Shown here: positions 8,765 to 15,569 of the stretch, one piece after another
Numbering within the stretch: position 1 is the stretch's first letter
How the letters are laid out: every line of letters begins with the position of its first letter
NCBI RefSeq assembly: GCF_963666255.1
Contig: NZ_OY762656.1
Span: 1,364,001 to 1,428,000, forward strand
DNA from: an uncultured Propionivibrio sp.
Lineage (GTDB): Bacteria; Pseudomonadota; Gammaproteobacteria; Burkholderiales; Rhodocyclaceae
Length of the DNA stretch: 64,000 nt
Direction: 5' to 3'
Position numbers and translations under genes: made by a program
Notes under the pieces: generated by a model
Told to the model about the DNA's origin: nothing
The model's database searches: none
What the model saw: the letters and a program-made list of their open reading frames with translations, nothing else

Positions 8765-10021
8765 ATGGCGGGAAACCCAAACCGGAAGCCCGGAGTTTAT
8801 GTTGTTGTCCTGGCGGCGATGCTGCTCTCGGCATGTGCCTCATTGACCGGGACGCCGCCTGCGCCGGCGGTTTGTCCCATCAGTCAGGCCTGTCCAGTAT
8901 GCGCGGCGCCGGTGCCCTGCCCGGCGGTAAAGCCTGAGCCTGCCCCGGCCGCGCCGCCGTTGCGGGCTGCGAACTGGTCGGACCTGCCCGGATGGAGTGA
9001 CGACGATCTGCTCGCCGCCTGGCCGGCTTTCCTGCATTCCTGCAAGGCCCTGTCGAGCCGGGCGCAATGGCCGTTGTGGCGGGCGACCTGCGAAGAGGCG
9101 AAGACGCTCGTGGCGCCGGACAACGAGACGCTGCACCGCTTTTTCGAAGCGCGCTTGCGCCCCTACCAGCTGACCAATCCCGACGGGACGACGCAGGGGC
9201 TGATGACGGGTTACTACGAGCCGCTGCTGCAGGGCTCGCGCACGCGCACCCAGCGTTTTTCCGAGCCGCTGCTCGGCGTTCCCGACGACCTGCTGACGAT
9301 CGATCTGACCGAGGTCGCCCCCGATCTCAAGAACATGCGCCTGCGGGGCCGCCTGCAGGGCAACAAGGTGGTGCCGTACTTCTCGCGCGCCGAAATCGTC
9401 CGGCGCGAGCAGGCCTATGCCGATCGCGTGTTGGCGTGGGTCGACGATGCGGTCGAACTGTTCTTTCTGCAGATTCAGGGGTCGGGGCGGATCAAACTGC
9501 CCGATGGCAGCCTCATGCGGGTTAATTATGCCGATCAGAACGGCCATCCTTACCGCTCGCTCGGGCGCGAGTTGATCGATCGCGGCGAGTTGAAATCCGA
9601 GCAGGCGTCGATGCAGGGGATACAGGCCTGGGCGCGTGCGCATCCGGAGCGGCTGAACCAGATGCTTAATACCAATCCGAGTTACGTCTTTTTCCGCGAG
9701 GTGAAGTCCAAAGGCGGCGATAGTGACGGACCCGAGGGTGCCCTGGGCGTACCGTTGACGCCCGAGCGCAGCATTGCCGTCGATCCCCGCCATGTGCCGC
9801 TCGGCGTGCCGGTCTTCATGGCGACGACGCGTCCGAACAGCGAACAGCCTCTGCGCCGGTTGATGCTGGCGCAGGATACCGGTGGCGCCATCCGGGGCGT
9901 CGTACGCGCCGATTTCTTCTGGGGGTTTGGCGCCGACGCGGGCGCGCAGGCCGGGCGCATGCGCCAGTCGGGGCAGATGTGGGCGATCCTGCCGCCCGGG
10001 GTGGCACCAAAAGGGGAGTAA
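8765..10021 (+). CDS. mltA: Membrane-bound lytic murein transglycosylase A
   Basis: MltA (418 residues) cleaves the MurNAc-GlcNAc bond of peptidoglycan to leave 1,6-anhydro ends and acts from the inner leaflet of the outer membrane. A lipoprotein signal ends in the lipobox LLSAC (Cys about 22). The MltA domain contains LMTGYYEPLLQGS and the FFLQIQGSGRI segment, and the C-terminal 3D domain contains AQDTGGAIRG and the aspartate in RADFFWGFG, which matches the catalytic region. It is transcribed divergently from the DUF815 gene with only 48 bp between starts. Confidence 0.95.
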   Translation: MAGNPNRKPGVYVVVLAAMLLSACASLTGTPPAPAVCPISQACPVCAAPVPCPAVKPEPAPAAPPLRAANWSDLPGWSDDDLLAAWPAFLHSCKALSSRAQWPLWRATCEEAKTLVAPDNETLHRFFEARLRPYQLTNPDGTTQGLMTGYYEPLLQGSRTRTQRFSEPLLGVPDDLLTIDLTEVAPDLKNMRLRGRLQGNKVVPYFSRAEIVRREQAYADRVLAWVDDAVELFFLQIQGSGRIKLPDGSLMRVNYADQNGHPYRSLGRELIDRGELKSEQASMQGIQAWARAHPERLNQMLNTNPSYVFFREVKSKGGDSDGPEGALGVPLTPERSIAVDPRHVPLGVPVFMATTRPNSEQPLRRLMLAQDTGGAIRGVVRADFFWGFGADAGAQAGRMRQSGQMWAILPPGVAPKGE

Positions 10022-10063
10022 GGCGACAGCGGGTGCTCAAATTGGTGTGTTTCCGGTTGGCGA

Positions 10064-10080
10064 TGCACGCTTGTGGTGCC
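10064..10080 (+). promoter_or_regulatory. Probable NtrC binding site
   Basis: The 17-base element reads TGCAC-N7-GTGCC, nine of ten conserved positions of the NtrC consensus TGCACC-N5-GGTGCA. It lies about 60 bases upstream of the sigma-54 promoter of the ammonium transporter, a normal distance for an enhancer. A weaker, imperfect second half-site pair lies near 10034-10049. Inference from sequence only. Confidence 0.7.
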
Positions 10081-10132
10081 TGTTCGACGTCGTGTTGTTT
10101 TTAAGCCATTGAATTGATGATGTTTGAATTGA

Positions 10133-10147
10133 TGGAACGTATTTTGC
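10133..10147 (+). promoter_or_regulatory. Sigma-54 promoter of amt
   Basis: TGGAACGTATTTTGC matches the -24/-12 consensus TGGCACG-N4-TTGC at ten of eleven conserved positions, with the invariant GG and GC dinucleotides separated by exactly ten bases. It lies 34 bases before the amt start codon. With the NtrC-like site upstream, it predicts induction by nitrogen limitation. Confidence 0.85.
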
Positions 10148-10180
10148 ATTGACTCCTTCCACTGATTAACGGGAGGTGGC

Positions 10181-11383
10181 ATGGAAGCGGCAAAAACAGG
10201 CAGCGACGTACTTTTCATTTTGCTCGGCGGCATCATGGTGCTGGCCATGCATTCCGGATTCGCCTTTCTGGAACTCGGCACCGTGCGCAAGAAGAACCAG
10301 GTGAATGCCCTGGTGAAGATACTGGTCGATTTCTCGGTGTCGACGATCGCCTACTTCTTCATCGGCTTTTCGGTGGCGTACGGCGTCAATTTCTTCTCGG
10401 GGGCCGAAGTTCTGATGCAGCAGAACGGCTTTGAGTTGACGCGCTTCTTCTTCCTGCTCACCTTTGCTGCGGCGATTCCGGCCATCATTTCGGGCGGGGT
10501 CGCCGAACGGGCCAAGTTCAATCCGCAACTGATCGCCACTTTCGTTATTGTCGGGCTGATCTATCCGTTCTTCGAGGGCATTGCCTGGAACCAGGCGTAC
10601 GGCATCCAGGCGTGGCTGAAGGCGAGCTTCGGCCAGGAGTTTCATGATTTTGCCGGGTCCGTCGTCGTGCATGCCATGGGTGGATGGATCGCCTTGCCGG
10701 CCGTCATCCTGCTGGGCGCGCGCTCGGGGCGCTATGCCAAGAGCGGCGCCATCGCGGCGCATCCGCCGTCCTCGATTCCGTTTCTCGCGCTTGGCGCCTG
10801 GATCCTGACCGTGGGCTGGTTCGGCTTCAATGTGATGAGTGCGCAAACGCTCGACAAGATTTCCGGCCTCGTCGCCCTGAATTCGCTGATGGCGATGGTC
10901 GGTGGCACGCTTGTGGCGTTGATGCTTGGGAAGAATGACCCGGGCTTCGTCCATAACGGCCCCTTGGCCGGGTTGGTCGCGGTGTGTGCCGGTTCCGACA
11001 TCATGCATCCGATCGGGGCGTTGGCGGTCGGCGGCGTTGCCGGCGCGTTGTTTGTCGTGATGTTCACGCTGACGCAGAACCGCTGGAAGATTGACGACGT
11101 ACTCGGCGTCTGGCCGCTGCATGGCCTGTGCGGCGCCTGGGGGGGGGTCGCCGCCGGTATCTTTGGCCAGCCTGCTCTGGGCGGTGTCGGCGGGGTGTCG
11201 TTCGTCGCGCAAGTGATCATGACGGCGATGGCGATCGGCGTTGCGTTGATCGGCAGTACCGTGGTGTACGGCTCGCTCAAGGCAAGCTTGGGACTGCGAC
11301 TCGATCGCGAGGAAGAATTCAACGGTGCCGACCTGTCGATCCACAAGATCACCGCGACGCCGGAGCGCGAACCGAACTGGTGA
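10181..11383 (+). CDS. amt: Ammonium transporter (Amt family)
   Basis: This 400-residue protein has eleven predicted membrane helices and belongs to the Amt/Mep/Rh family, which conduct ammonium across the inner membrane. The pore histidine pair is recognisable in SVVVHAMGGW and in WPLHGLCGAWG. It starts directly with the first helix and has no cleavable signal peptide, so it is the shorter Amt type, and its C-terminal tail (RLDREEEFNGADLSIHK) resembles the cytosolic part that interacts with PII proteins. No glnK precedes it, although glnK-amtB pairing is common. ATG 10181 follows GGGAGG. Confidence 0.93.
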   Translation: MEAAKTGSDVLFILLGGIMVLAMHSGFAFLELGTVRKKNQVNALVKILVDFSVSTIAYFFIGFSVAYGVNFFSGAEVLMQQNGFELTRFFFLLTFAAAIPAIISGGVAERAKFNPQLIATFVIVGLIYPFFEGIAWNQAYGIQAWLKASFGQEFHDFAGSVVVHAMGGWIALPAVILLGARSGRYAKSGAIAAHPPSSIPFLALGAWILTVGWFGFNVMSAQTLDKISGLVALNSLMAMVGGTLVALMLGKNDPGFVHNGPLAGLVAVCAGSDIMHPIGALAVGGVAGALFVVMFTLTQNRWKIDDVLGVWPLHGLCGAWGGVAAGIFGQPALGGVGGVSFVAQVIMTAMAIGVALIGSTVVYGSLKASLGLRLDREEEFNGADLSIHKITATPEREPNW

Positions 11384-11396
11384 TGATGATATCCAA

Positions 11397-11456
11397 AAGA
11401 AAGTCTGTAACACCAGAAGAAAGTCTGTAACACCAGAAGAAAGTCTGTAACACTGA
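11397..11456. repeat. Three tandem 20-bp repeats after amt
   Basis: The unit AAGAAAGTCTGTAACACCAG occurs three times head to tail; the first two copies are identical and the third differs in its last bases (CACTGA). It sits between the amt stop and the terminator. It could be the terminal-repeat end of a lost IS21-like element or simple slippage; the sequence alone does not decide. Confidence 0.85.
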
Positions 11457-11494
11457 CGAGAAGCAATTGAGTCTGTCGGAGAATTAGCTAAACG

Positions 11495-11526
11495 GAGGCC
11501 GGGGAAATCACCCGGCCTCTTTGCTT
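11495..11526 (+). terminator. Rho-independent terminator downstream of amt
   Basis: A perfect 9-bp stem, GAGGCCGGG with CCCGGCCTC, encloses a 7-base loop and is followed by TTTGCTTATT. It lies 112 bp after amt. A closely similar hairpin with the same TTTGCTT tail occurs at 43128-43165. Confidence 0.85.
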
Positions 11527-11574
11527 ATTCCAGCTGTTCGTCGGCCTTAGCTGACGTTTACGGGCTTGAGATTA

Positions 11575-11688
11575 TTAGTCAGCAACGCGCCACGAAGCTG
11601 TCTGCTTGCCCATGATGACTATCTCCTTATGTGGCGATGGTGATTACAACAGGGTTGTCGCATTGATTCGCGCCTCGGCTTGAAGCAT
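11575..11688 (-). pseudogene. Remnant: end of a ccdA gene plus start of a following gene
   Basis: Read on the minus strand, the last codons of a CcdA-type gene (INATTLL then stop, 11644-11688) are followed by a spacer and a 12-codon reading frame that starts MGKQTAS and ends at 11575. The same order, with the same seven terminal residues, is present at the intact ccdA end at 38675-38745. Nothing upstream of the tail matches CcdA, so this is a fragment left by a rearrangement and is not expected to encode a working protein. Confidence 0.75.
11597..11667 (-). repeat. 71-bp segment duplicated at 38675-38745
   Basis: The reverse complement of this stretch aligns without gaps to 38675-38745, with 67 of 71 bases identical. 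It covers the last seven codons of ccdA, the intergenic spacer with its AAGGA ribosome site, and the first codons (M-G/S-KQTA) of the next reading frame. Confidence 0.93.
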
Positions 11689-11728
11689 TCACGGAACGCG
11701 TGAACTCAAATTGGCGAGAAAAGACTGC

Positions 11729-12445
11729 TTAGGGCTTGTTTGACAAAAGTTCATCCGGGGTAACCAGTACTCCGGCCGATATGATAAATGCTGCAGCACT
11801 TTCTATGTCTTTTGTAATGGCTTCTCGAGCTGCAGCGCTATCATGAGCAGTCAATGCCTTGAGAAGCAAGGAGTGATTGTCGATGGCTGCTCTGTTATTA
11901 AGACGAGTAATTCCGGATCGCAGATCATAGTTAAGAATTGGTCCAATCCGAAGCCATAACGCCTCGATTAATTGCAATAGCATTGGCATGTTTGACGCGC
12001 GATAGACAGAAAAATGAAGTTCCTTATTAAGATTGATCAAGCGAGATCCATCGGGCTGGTTCCGCGTCATTTCCTTGGAGAAGTCACTATCGAATTTGGC
12101 AACTTTGCGTATATCGTCATCAGAAATGAGTTCGCTTGCAACCTCTGTAGCCAATCCTTCGAGATTAATTCGAATGCGAGTGATTTCCCTAAATTGACTG
12201 ACAGTCATTGAGGGCACGCGAATCGTTCGACTTGGGCCCACTTCCAGCGCTTGTTCGGCTACGAGTCTTTGCATAGCCTCACGTACCGGCATGACGCTTA
12301 CTCCAAATGCCTCCGCCGTTGCGCGTAGTGAAATTGGCTCCCGTGGCATCACACGACCACTGATCAATAGCTCTTTCAACTGGTCATAGACATCTGTGCT
12401 CAATGTCTGGCGCTTAAGGGGCTTCATCAGGTTAACTATTGGCAT
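11729..12445 (-). CDS. GntR-family repressor with FCD domain
   Basis: The protein (238 residues from ATG 12445) has an N-terminal winged helix of the GntR family (about residues 10-75; LRATAEAFGVSVMPVREAMQRL is the recognition region) and a C-terminal all-helical FCD ligand-binding domain with the conserved histidines of LHFSVYRAS and IDNHSLLLKAL that usually hold a metal. Such proteins repress catabolic genes and release DNA on binding a carboxylate. ATG 12445 follows GAGAG with five bases between; an in-frame GTG at 12457 is possible. An operator copy overlaps its own promoter, and two more lie at the promoters of the neighbouring TRAP and thiolase genes, so it is very probably the regulator of this island. 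Confidence 0.9.
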   Translation of the reverse strand: MPIVNLMKPLKRQTLSTDVYDQLKELLISGRVMPREPISLRATAEAFGVSVMPVREAMQRLVAEQALEVGPSRTIRVPSMTVSQFREITRIRINLEGLATEVASELISDDDIRKVAKFDSDFSKEMTRNQPDGSRLINLNKELHFSVYRASNMPMLLQLIEALWLRIGPILNYDLRSGITRLNNRAAIDNHSLLLKALTAHDSAAAREAITKDIESAAAFIISAGVLVTPDELLSNKP

Positions 12446-12469
12446 AGTGACTCTCACGCTAGGTTATTC

Positions 12470-12488
12470 GATATCTGTGATCACTATA
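12470..12488 (-). promoter_or_regulatory. GntR operator 1 overlapping the gntR promoter
   Basis: The plus-strand core ATCTGTGATCAC matches operators 2 and 3 nearby. On the minus strand an extended -10 (TGtTATAGT, hexamer 12483-12488) overlaps it, so a bound repressor would block polymerase. This predicts autoregulation. Confidence 0.75.
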
Positions 12489-12553
12489 ACAGACTCAATT
12501 TCTTTTTTCTGATTTAGCCGCCCCCTGAGGTGGAGCGGTTGAAATGGATTCGA

Positions 12554-12679
12554 TCAGAATCTATGGTCTACTTTGATCAGTACCTCACCTGGTCCAGGTC
12601 TTGGAATGAGCAATCTTCTCAACGCCATATTTCCGGGCCAGTCCTTGACCTTCGCCAGCCCAATCATTGATTGTCTCAT
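12554..12679 (-). pseudogene. Truncated zinc alcohol dehydrogenase (N-terminal remnant)
   Basis: This 41-codon frame starts ATG 12679 after an AGGA ribosome site and reads MIGLAKVKDW, GNMALRRL and PRPGPGEVLIKV. The pattern matches the opening of the intact zinc alcohol dehydrogenase at 26642 (MIGLVKS, GNMDLRVL, PEP, QVQIEV). The frame stops just before the position of the catalytic CGSD motif, and nothing of the catalytic or Rossmann domain follows. It lies between the TRAP binding-protein gene and gntR on the same strand, so a dehydrogenase gene probably once stood there. Confidence 0.7.
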
Positions 12680-12760
12680 CAGTTTTTCCTAAACATACAA
12701 CCGAGGTGGTCGGTTCGATATTCCGAACCAACAACCCCGATCGGTTGAGACAGCTAATTG

Positions 12761-13786
12761 CTATTTCTGGGCTTTGGCCAGTTCACTCCAAAACTCTTTG
12801 AGTAGTTGCGGGTCGAAGTCCTTCGAATACGCATCGATAACAGGCTGAACGCGTTCGCGCATCCGTTTCTTTTCGGCCGCCGAAACTTCATTTACGGCTA
12901 GCCCACCTTTTGGTGATTTCGTCACGGATTCGATCACCTCCCGATTAATTTTGCGCTGATACAGCGTCGCCTCTTGTGCAGCATCCGTCACAACCTTCTT
13001 CTCGTCAGGATTGAGTCGGTCCCACGTTTTCTTGCTAAAGAGTACGATCAGTGGGTCGTACACAACGTTCGTCAACGAGAGATACTTTTGCACTTCAGCG
13101 AGGCGTGCCCCGTTAAATGAAGGGATTGCAGTCTCTTGTCCATCAACGGCTTTAACCTCAAGAGCCGTATAGACTTCTGTCCATGCTAAGGGAACCGGAT
13201 TGGCGCCCAAGGCCTTATAGATGTCGACGATGATCGGAATCTGAATGGTTCTTAGTTTCAGCCCTTGGAAATCTTCGAGTTTGGTAATGGGTCGCTTTGA
13301 ATTGCTAACATCGCGATAGCCATGTTCCCACCAGGCAAGGCCAACGAGATTCTGGTTGGCCAAACGGTCAAGTAACTTCTTGCCGAACGGCCCGTCGACT
13401 ACTTTGTCGGCCTGTTCCGGTGTTTGGAAAGTCATCGGCAGATAAAAGATGCCGAAGTTTTTGTCCATCGGGGAGATTAATCCGGCGGTAACGAAGGTGG
13501 CATCAACGGTTCCGCCTTGCAACGATGAAATAACTTGCGCATCGCCTCCTAGCGTGGCTGCCGCGTACAATTTTGCCTTCATCTTGCCGCCAGTTTTTTC
13601 GGCAATAACTTCAGCGAAACGCTGCCCGGCCATGGTAAAGGGGTGCTCACTTACCTGGGCCGAAGCAAACCGGAAGCTCTGTTCACGGATTTCGGCAGCA
13701 TTTACGGCTCCTATAGAAGCCAGTATTGCAGCAATCAATCCGCTGGTCACCAAGGTTCTCAATGGATTCACACGTTTCTTTTCCAT
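12761..13786 (-). CDS. TRAP transporter substrate-binding protein (DctP family)
   Basis: This 341-residue periplasmic protein has a signal peptide ending GAVNA|AEI and the DctP (type I TRAP binding protein) fold. The motif GGDAQVISSLQGGTVDA and the segment LEDFQGLKLRTIQIPI, whose arginine normally forms a salt bridge with the carboxylate of the ligand, support uptake of an organic acid. The small and large membrane subunits that fit it are at 18089 and 18693, on the other strand beyond the catabolic genes. The gene is divergent from the thiolase, with an operator upstream. Confidence 0.92.
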   Translation of the reverse strand: MEKKRVNPLRTLVTSGLIAAILASIGAVNAAEIREQSFRFASAQVSEHPFTMAGQRFAEVIAEKTGGKMKAKLYAAATLGGDAQVISSLQGGTVDATFVTAGLISPMDKNFGIFYLPMTFQTPEQADKVVDGPFGKKLLDRLANQNLVGLAWWEHGYRDVSNSKRPITKLEDFQGLKLRTIQIPIIVDIYKALGANPVPLAWTEVYTALEVKAVDGQETAIPSFNGARLAEVQKYLSLTNVVYDPLIVLFSKKTWDRLNPDEKKVVTDAAQEATLYQRKINREVIESVTKSPKGGLAVNEVSAAEKKRMRERVQPVIDAYSKDFDPQLLKEFWSELAKAQK

Positions 13787-13961
13787 CTTTATCTCCTGTG
13801 TAATTTATTGCCAAATTCACGACCCGTCAGTATCTGTCTTTACCATCCGACCCTTATCGAGCCGTAAACGCCAAAGATCTGCCTGATTCGCCCTCTTGAT
13901 GGTTGCAACTTTCAATGAAACCCGTGCCGCACAGCTGCATGATCTGAAATATTGCATATGA

Positions 13962-13977
13962 GATCTGTGATCACACT
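13962..13977 (-). promoter_or_regulatory. GntR operator 2 upstream of dctP
   Basis: GATCTGTGATCACACT is identical over all 16 bases to the reverse complement of operator 3 and shares a 12-base core with operator 1. The palindromic core GTGATCAC suits a dimeric GntR/FCD protein. It lies downstream of the predicted dctP promoter, between promoter and gene, where a repressor would act. Confidence 0.8.
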
Positions 13978-13992
13978 CGGTCACATGGCAAA

Positions 13993-14019
13993 TTTATACC
14001 CCGAAATTTTGCATGTCAA
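13993..14019 (-). promoter_or_regulatory. Probable sigma-70 promoter of dctP
   Basis: On the minus strand TTGACA (14014-14019) is followed after 15 bases by TATAAA (13993-13998). The spacer is short, so strength is uncertain. The promoter lies about 200 bp before the dctP start and just upstream of operator 2. Confidence 0.5.
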
Positions 14020-14200
14020 CAATTTCGTGAGCAATTCCCCCTCCCGGTGCGGGCCTTAGTGGCATCTCTCTGCGATTGAATGTCAACTTATTGATGTCGC
14101 CTCAGGGCGAATCGCTCGCTTAAAAAATAGTTGCCAAGATCCAGAAGTCTGCGAGCCGGCAGTTTTTTGGACACTGCCTTTTCAAGAGGCCGAAAGAAAG

Positions 14201-14229
14201 TTGACAAGCCGCTAAGAGGCGAATACATT
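14201..14229 (+). promoter_or_regulatory. Sigma-70 promoter of the thiolase operon
   Basis: A perfect TTGACA (14201-14206) and TACATT (14224-14229) are separated by 17 bases. The expected transcription start, about 14236, falls inside operator 3. Confidence 0.75.
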
Positions 14230-14232
14230 TCT

Positions 14233-14248
14233 AGTGTGATCACAGATC
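14233..14248 (+). promoter_or_regulatory. GntR operator 3 at the thiolase transcription start
   Basis: AGTGTGATCACAGATC is the exact reverse complement of operator 2. It begins four bases after the -10 hexamer, the classical location for a repressor that blocks promoter clearance. Confidence 0.82.
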
Positions 14249-14379
14249 ACTCATAAAAGATTAATGATTTCTGTTCTGCAAATTTGTTCCATAAGCTTTT
14301 CAGAACATCGACGAAAAATTCAATGGCCGCACTTCCTTGAATAGTGCCTGGCGACTTTACGGATACGGAGACCAATGAA

Positions 14380-15567
14380 ATGAACGCAAATGAAGTAGTT
14401 GTTGTAAGCGGGGTACGTACCGCGGTTGGTACGATGGGAGGTTCGTTGAAGGACTATCACCAGCATGACCTCGGAGGAAAGGTCATTGAAGAAGCTGTTC
14501 GTCGTGGAGGACTGTCCCCCGAACTCATTGATGAGGTGATCGTTGGCAACGTCGGCCAGATCGCTGAAAGTGGCTTCATTGCCCGGGTTTGCATGCTTAA
14601 GGCTGGACTTCCCTTGGAAACCACAGCCTATTCGGTGAACCGACAATGTGGGTCTGGTCTGCAGGCAATAAATTCGGCAGTACAGGCAATTCAGGCCGAC
14701 GAGGCAGAGATTGTCGTTGCCTGCGGTACAGAAAACATGAACATGCTGCCGCACTATATTCGGAAGCATCGTTTTGGCAATAAGTTCGGACATGAAACAC
14801 TTGAGGATGGTTTGCTTTCCATCCTCACATGGCCGATGGGCGGGTATCCAAACGGCGTCACCGCGGAAAACGTCGCCAGCCAGTTCAATATCTCTCGCAA
14901 AGATCAGGACGAATTCACGCTTTCTAGTCAAAAGAAGGCTGAAGATGCAATCAAAGCAGGGCGTTTTGTCGACGAAATTTTGCCTTTGGAAATCCGACAG
15001 GGAAAGGAGACCAAGTTGTTCTCCCAAGACGAACATCCCCGTTTCGGAATTACGATGGACAATCTCGCGCGCATGAAACCGGCCTTCAAAGAAGGCGGTT
15101 CGGTAACCGCAGCGAATTCCTCCGGCATCAACGACGGCGCGGCCGCTGTAGTTCTTATGAGTCGCCGACGGGCCGATGCCCTTGGCATCAAACCCCTCAT
15201 GCGAATTGTGAGTCAGGCCGTAGTGGGGAACCACCCAGACATCATGGGGTTTGCGCCTGCCCCGGCTACCCGAAAAGCTGTCGAAAAGGCAGGCCTTTCG
15301 TTGGCCGACATTGATCTCTTTGAGATCAATGAAGCGTTCGCCTCTCAAGCGGTTGCGGTTGTCCGTGATTTAGGTCTCCCCGATGACAAGGTGAACGTCA
15401 ACGGAGGCGCTGTTGCGCTCGGTCACCCAGTAGGGGCCAGCGGCACGATCCTCACGGTTCGTTTGATGTACGAACTCAAGCGCCGACAAGCACGCTACGG
15501 CGTGGTGGCCATGTGTATCGGCGGAGGCCAAGGTATTGCCACCGTCTTCGAAAACCTTCAAATGTGA
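14380..15567 (+). CDS. Acetyl-CoA C-acyltransferase (thiolase)
   Basis: This 395-residue thiolase cleaves 3-ketoacyl-CoA with CoA to acetyl-CoA and a shortened acyl-CoA, or runs in reverse. All catalytic parts are present: nucleophile Cys90 in NRQCGSG, NEAFA, His349 in GGAVALGHPVGASG and Cys379 in CIGGGQG. I chose ATG 14380, which has GGAG nine bases upstream; an in-frame GTG at 14344 lacks family support. Two bases separate it from the CoA-transferase, so the genes are co-transcribed. Together with the transferase and the dehydrogenase it forms a short CoA-dependent oxidation route. Confidence 0.94.
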   Translation: MNANEVVVVSGVRTAVGTMGGSLKDYHQHDLGGKVIEEAVRRGGLSPELIDEVIVGNVGQIAESGFIARVCMLKAGLPLETTAYSVNRQCGSGLQAINSAVQAIQADEAEIVVACGTENMNMLPHYIRKHRFGNKFGHETLEDGLLSILTWPMGGYPNGVTAENVASQFNISRKDQDEFTLSSQKKAEDAIKAGRFVDEILPLEIRQGKETKLFSQDEHPRFGITMDNLARMKPAFKEGGSVTAANSSGINDGAAAVVLMSRRRADALGIKPLMRIVSQAVVGNHPDIMGFAPAPATRKAVEKAGLSLADIDLFEINEAFASQAVAVVRDLGLPDDKVNVNGGAVALGHPVGASGTILTVRLMYELKRRQARYGVVAMCIGGGQGIATVFENLQM

Positions 15568-15569
15568 GC

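Noticed and set aside
10034-10049. Second NtrC site before amt
   Set aside because: The half-sites are imperfect and the spacing is off by one; mentioned only as weak.
11397-11456. CRISPR array
   Set aside because: The repeats are directly adjacent with no spacers and only three copies.
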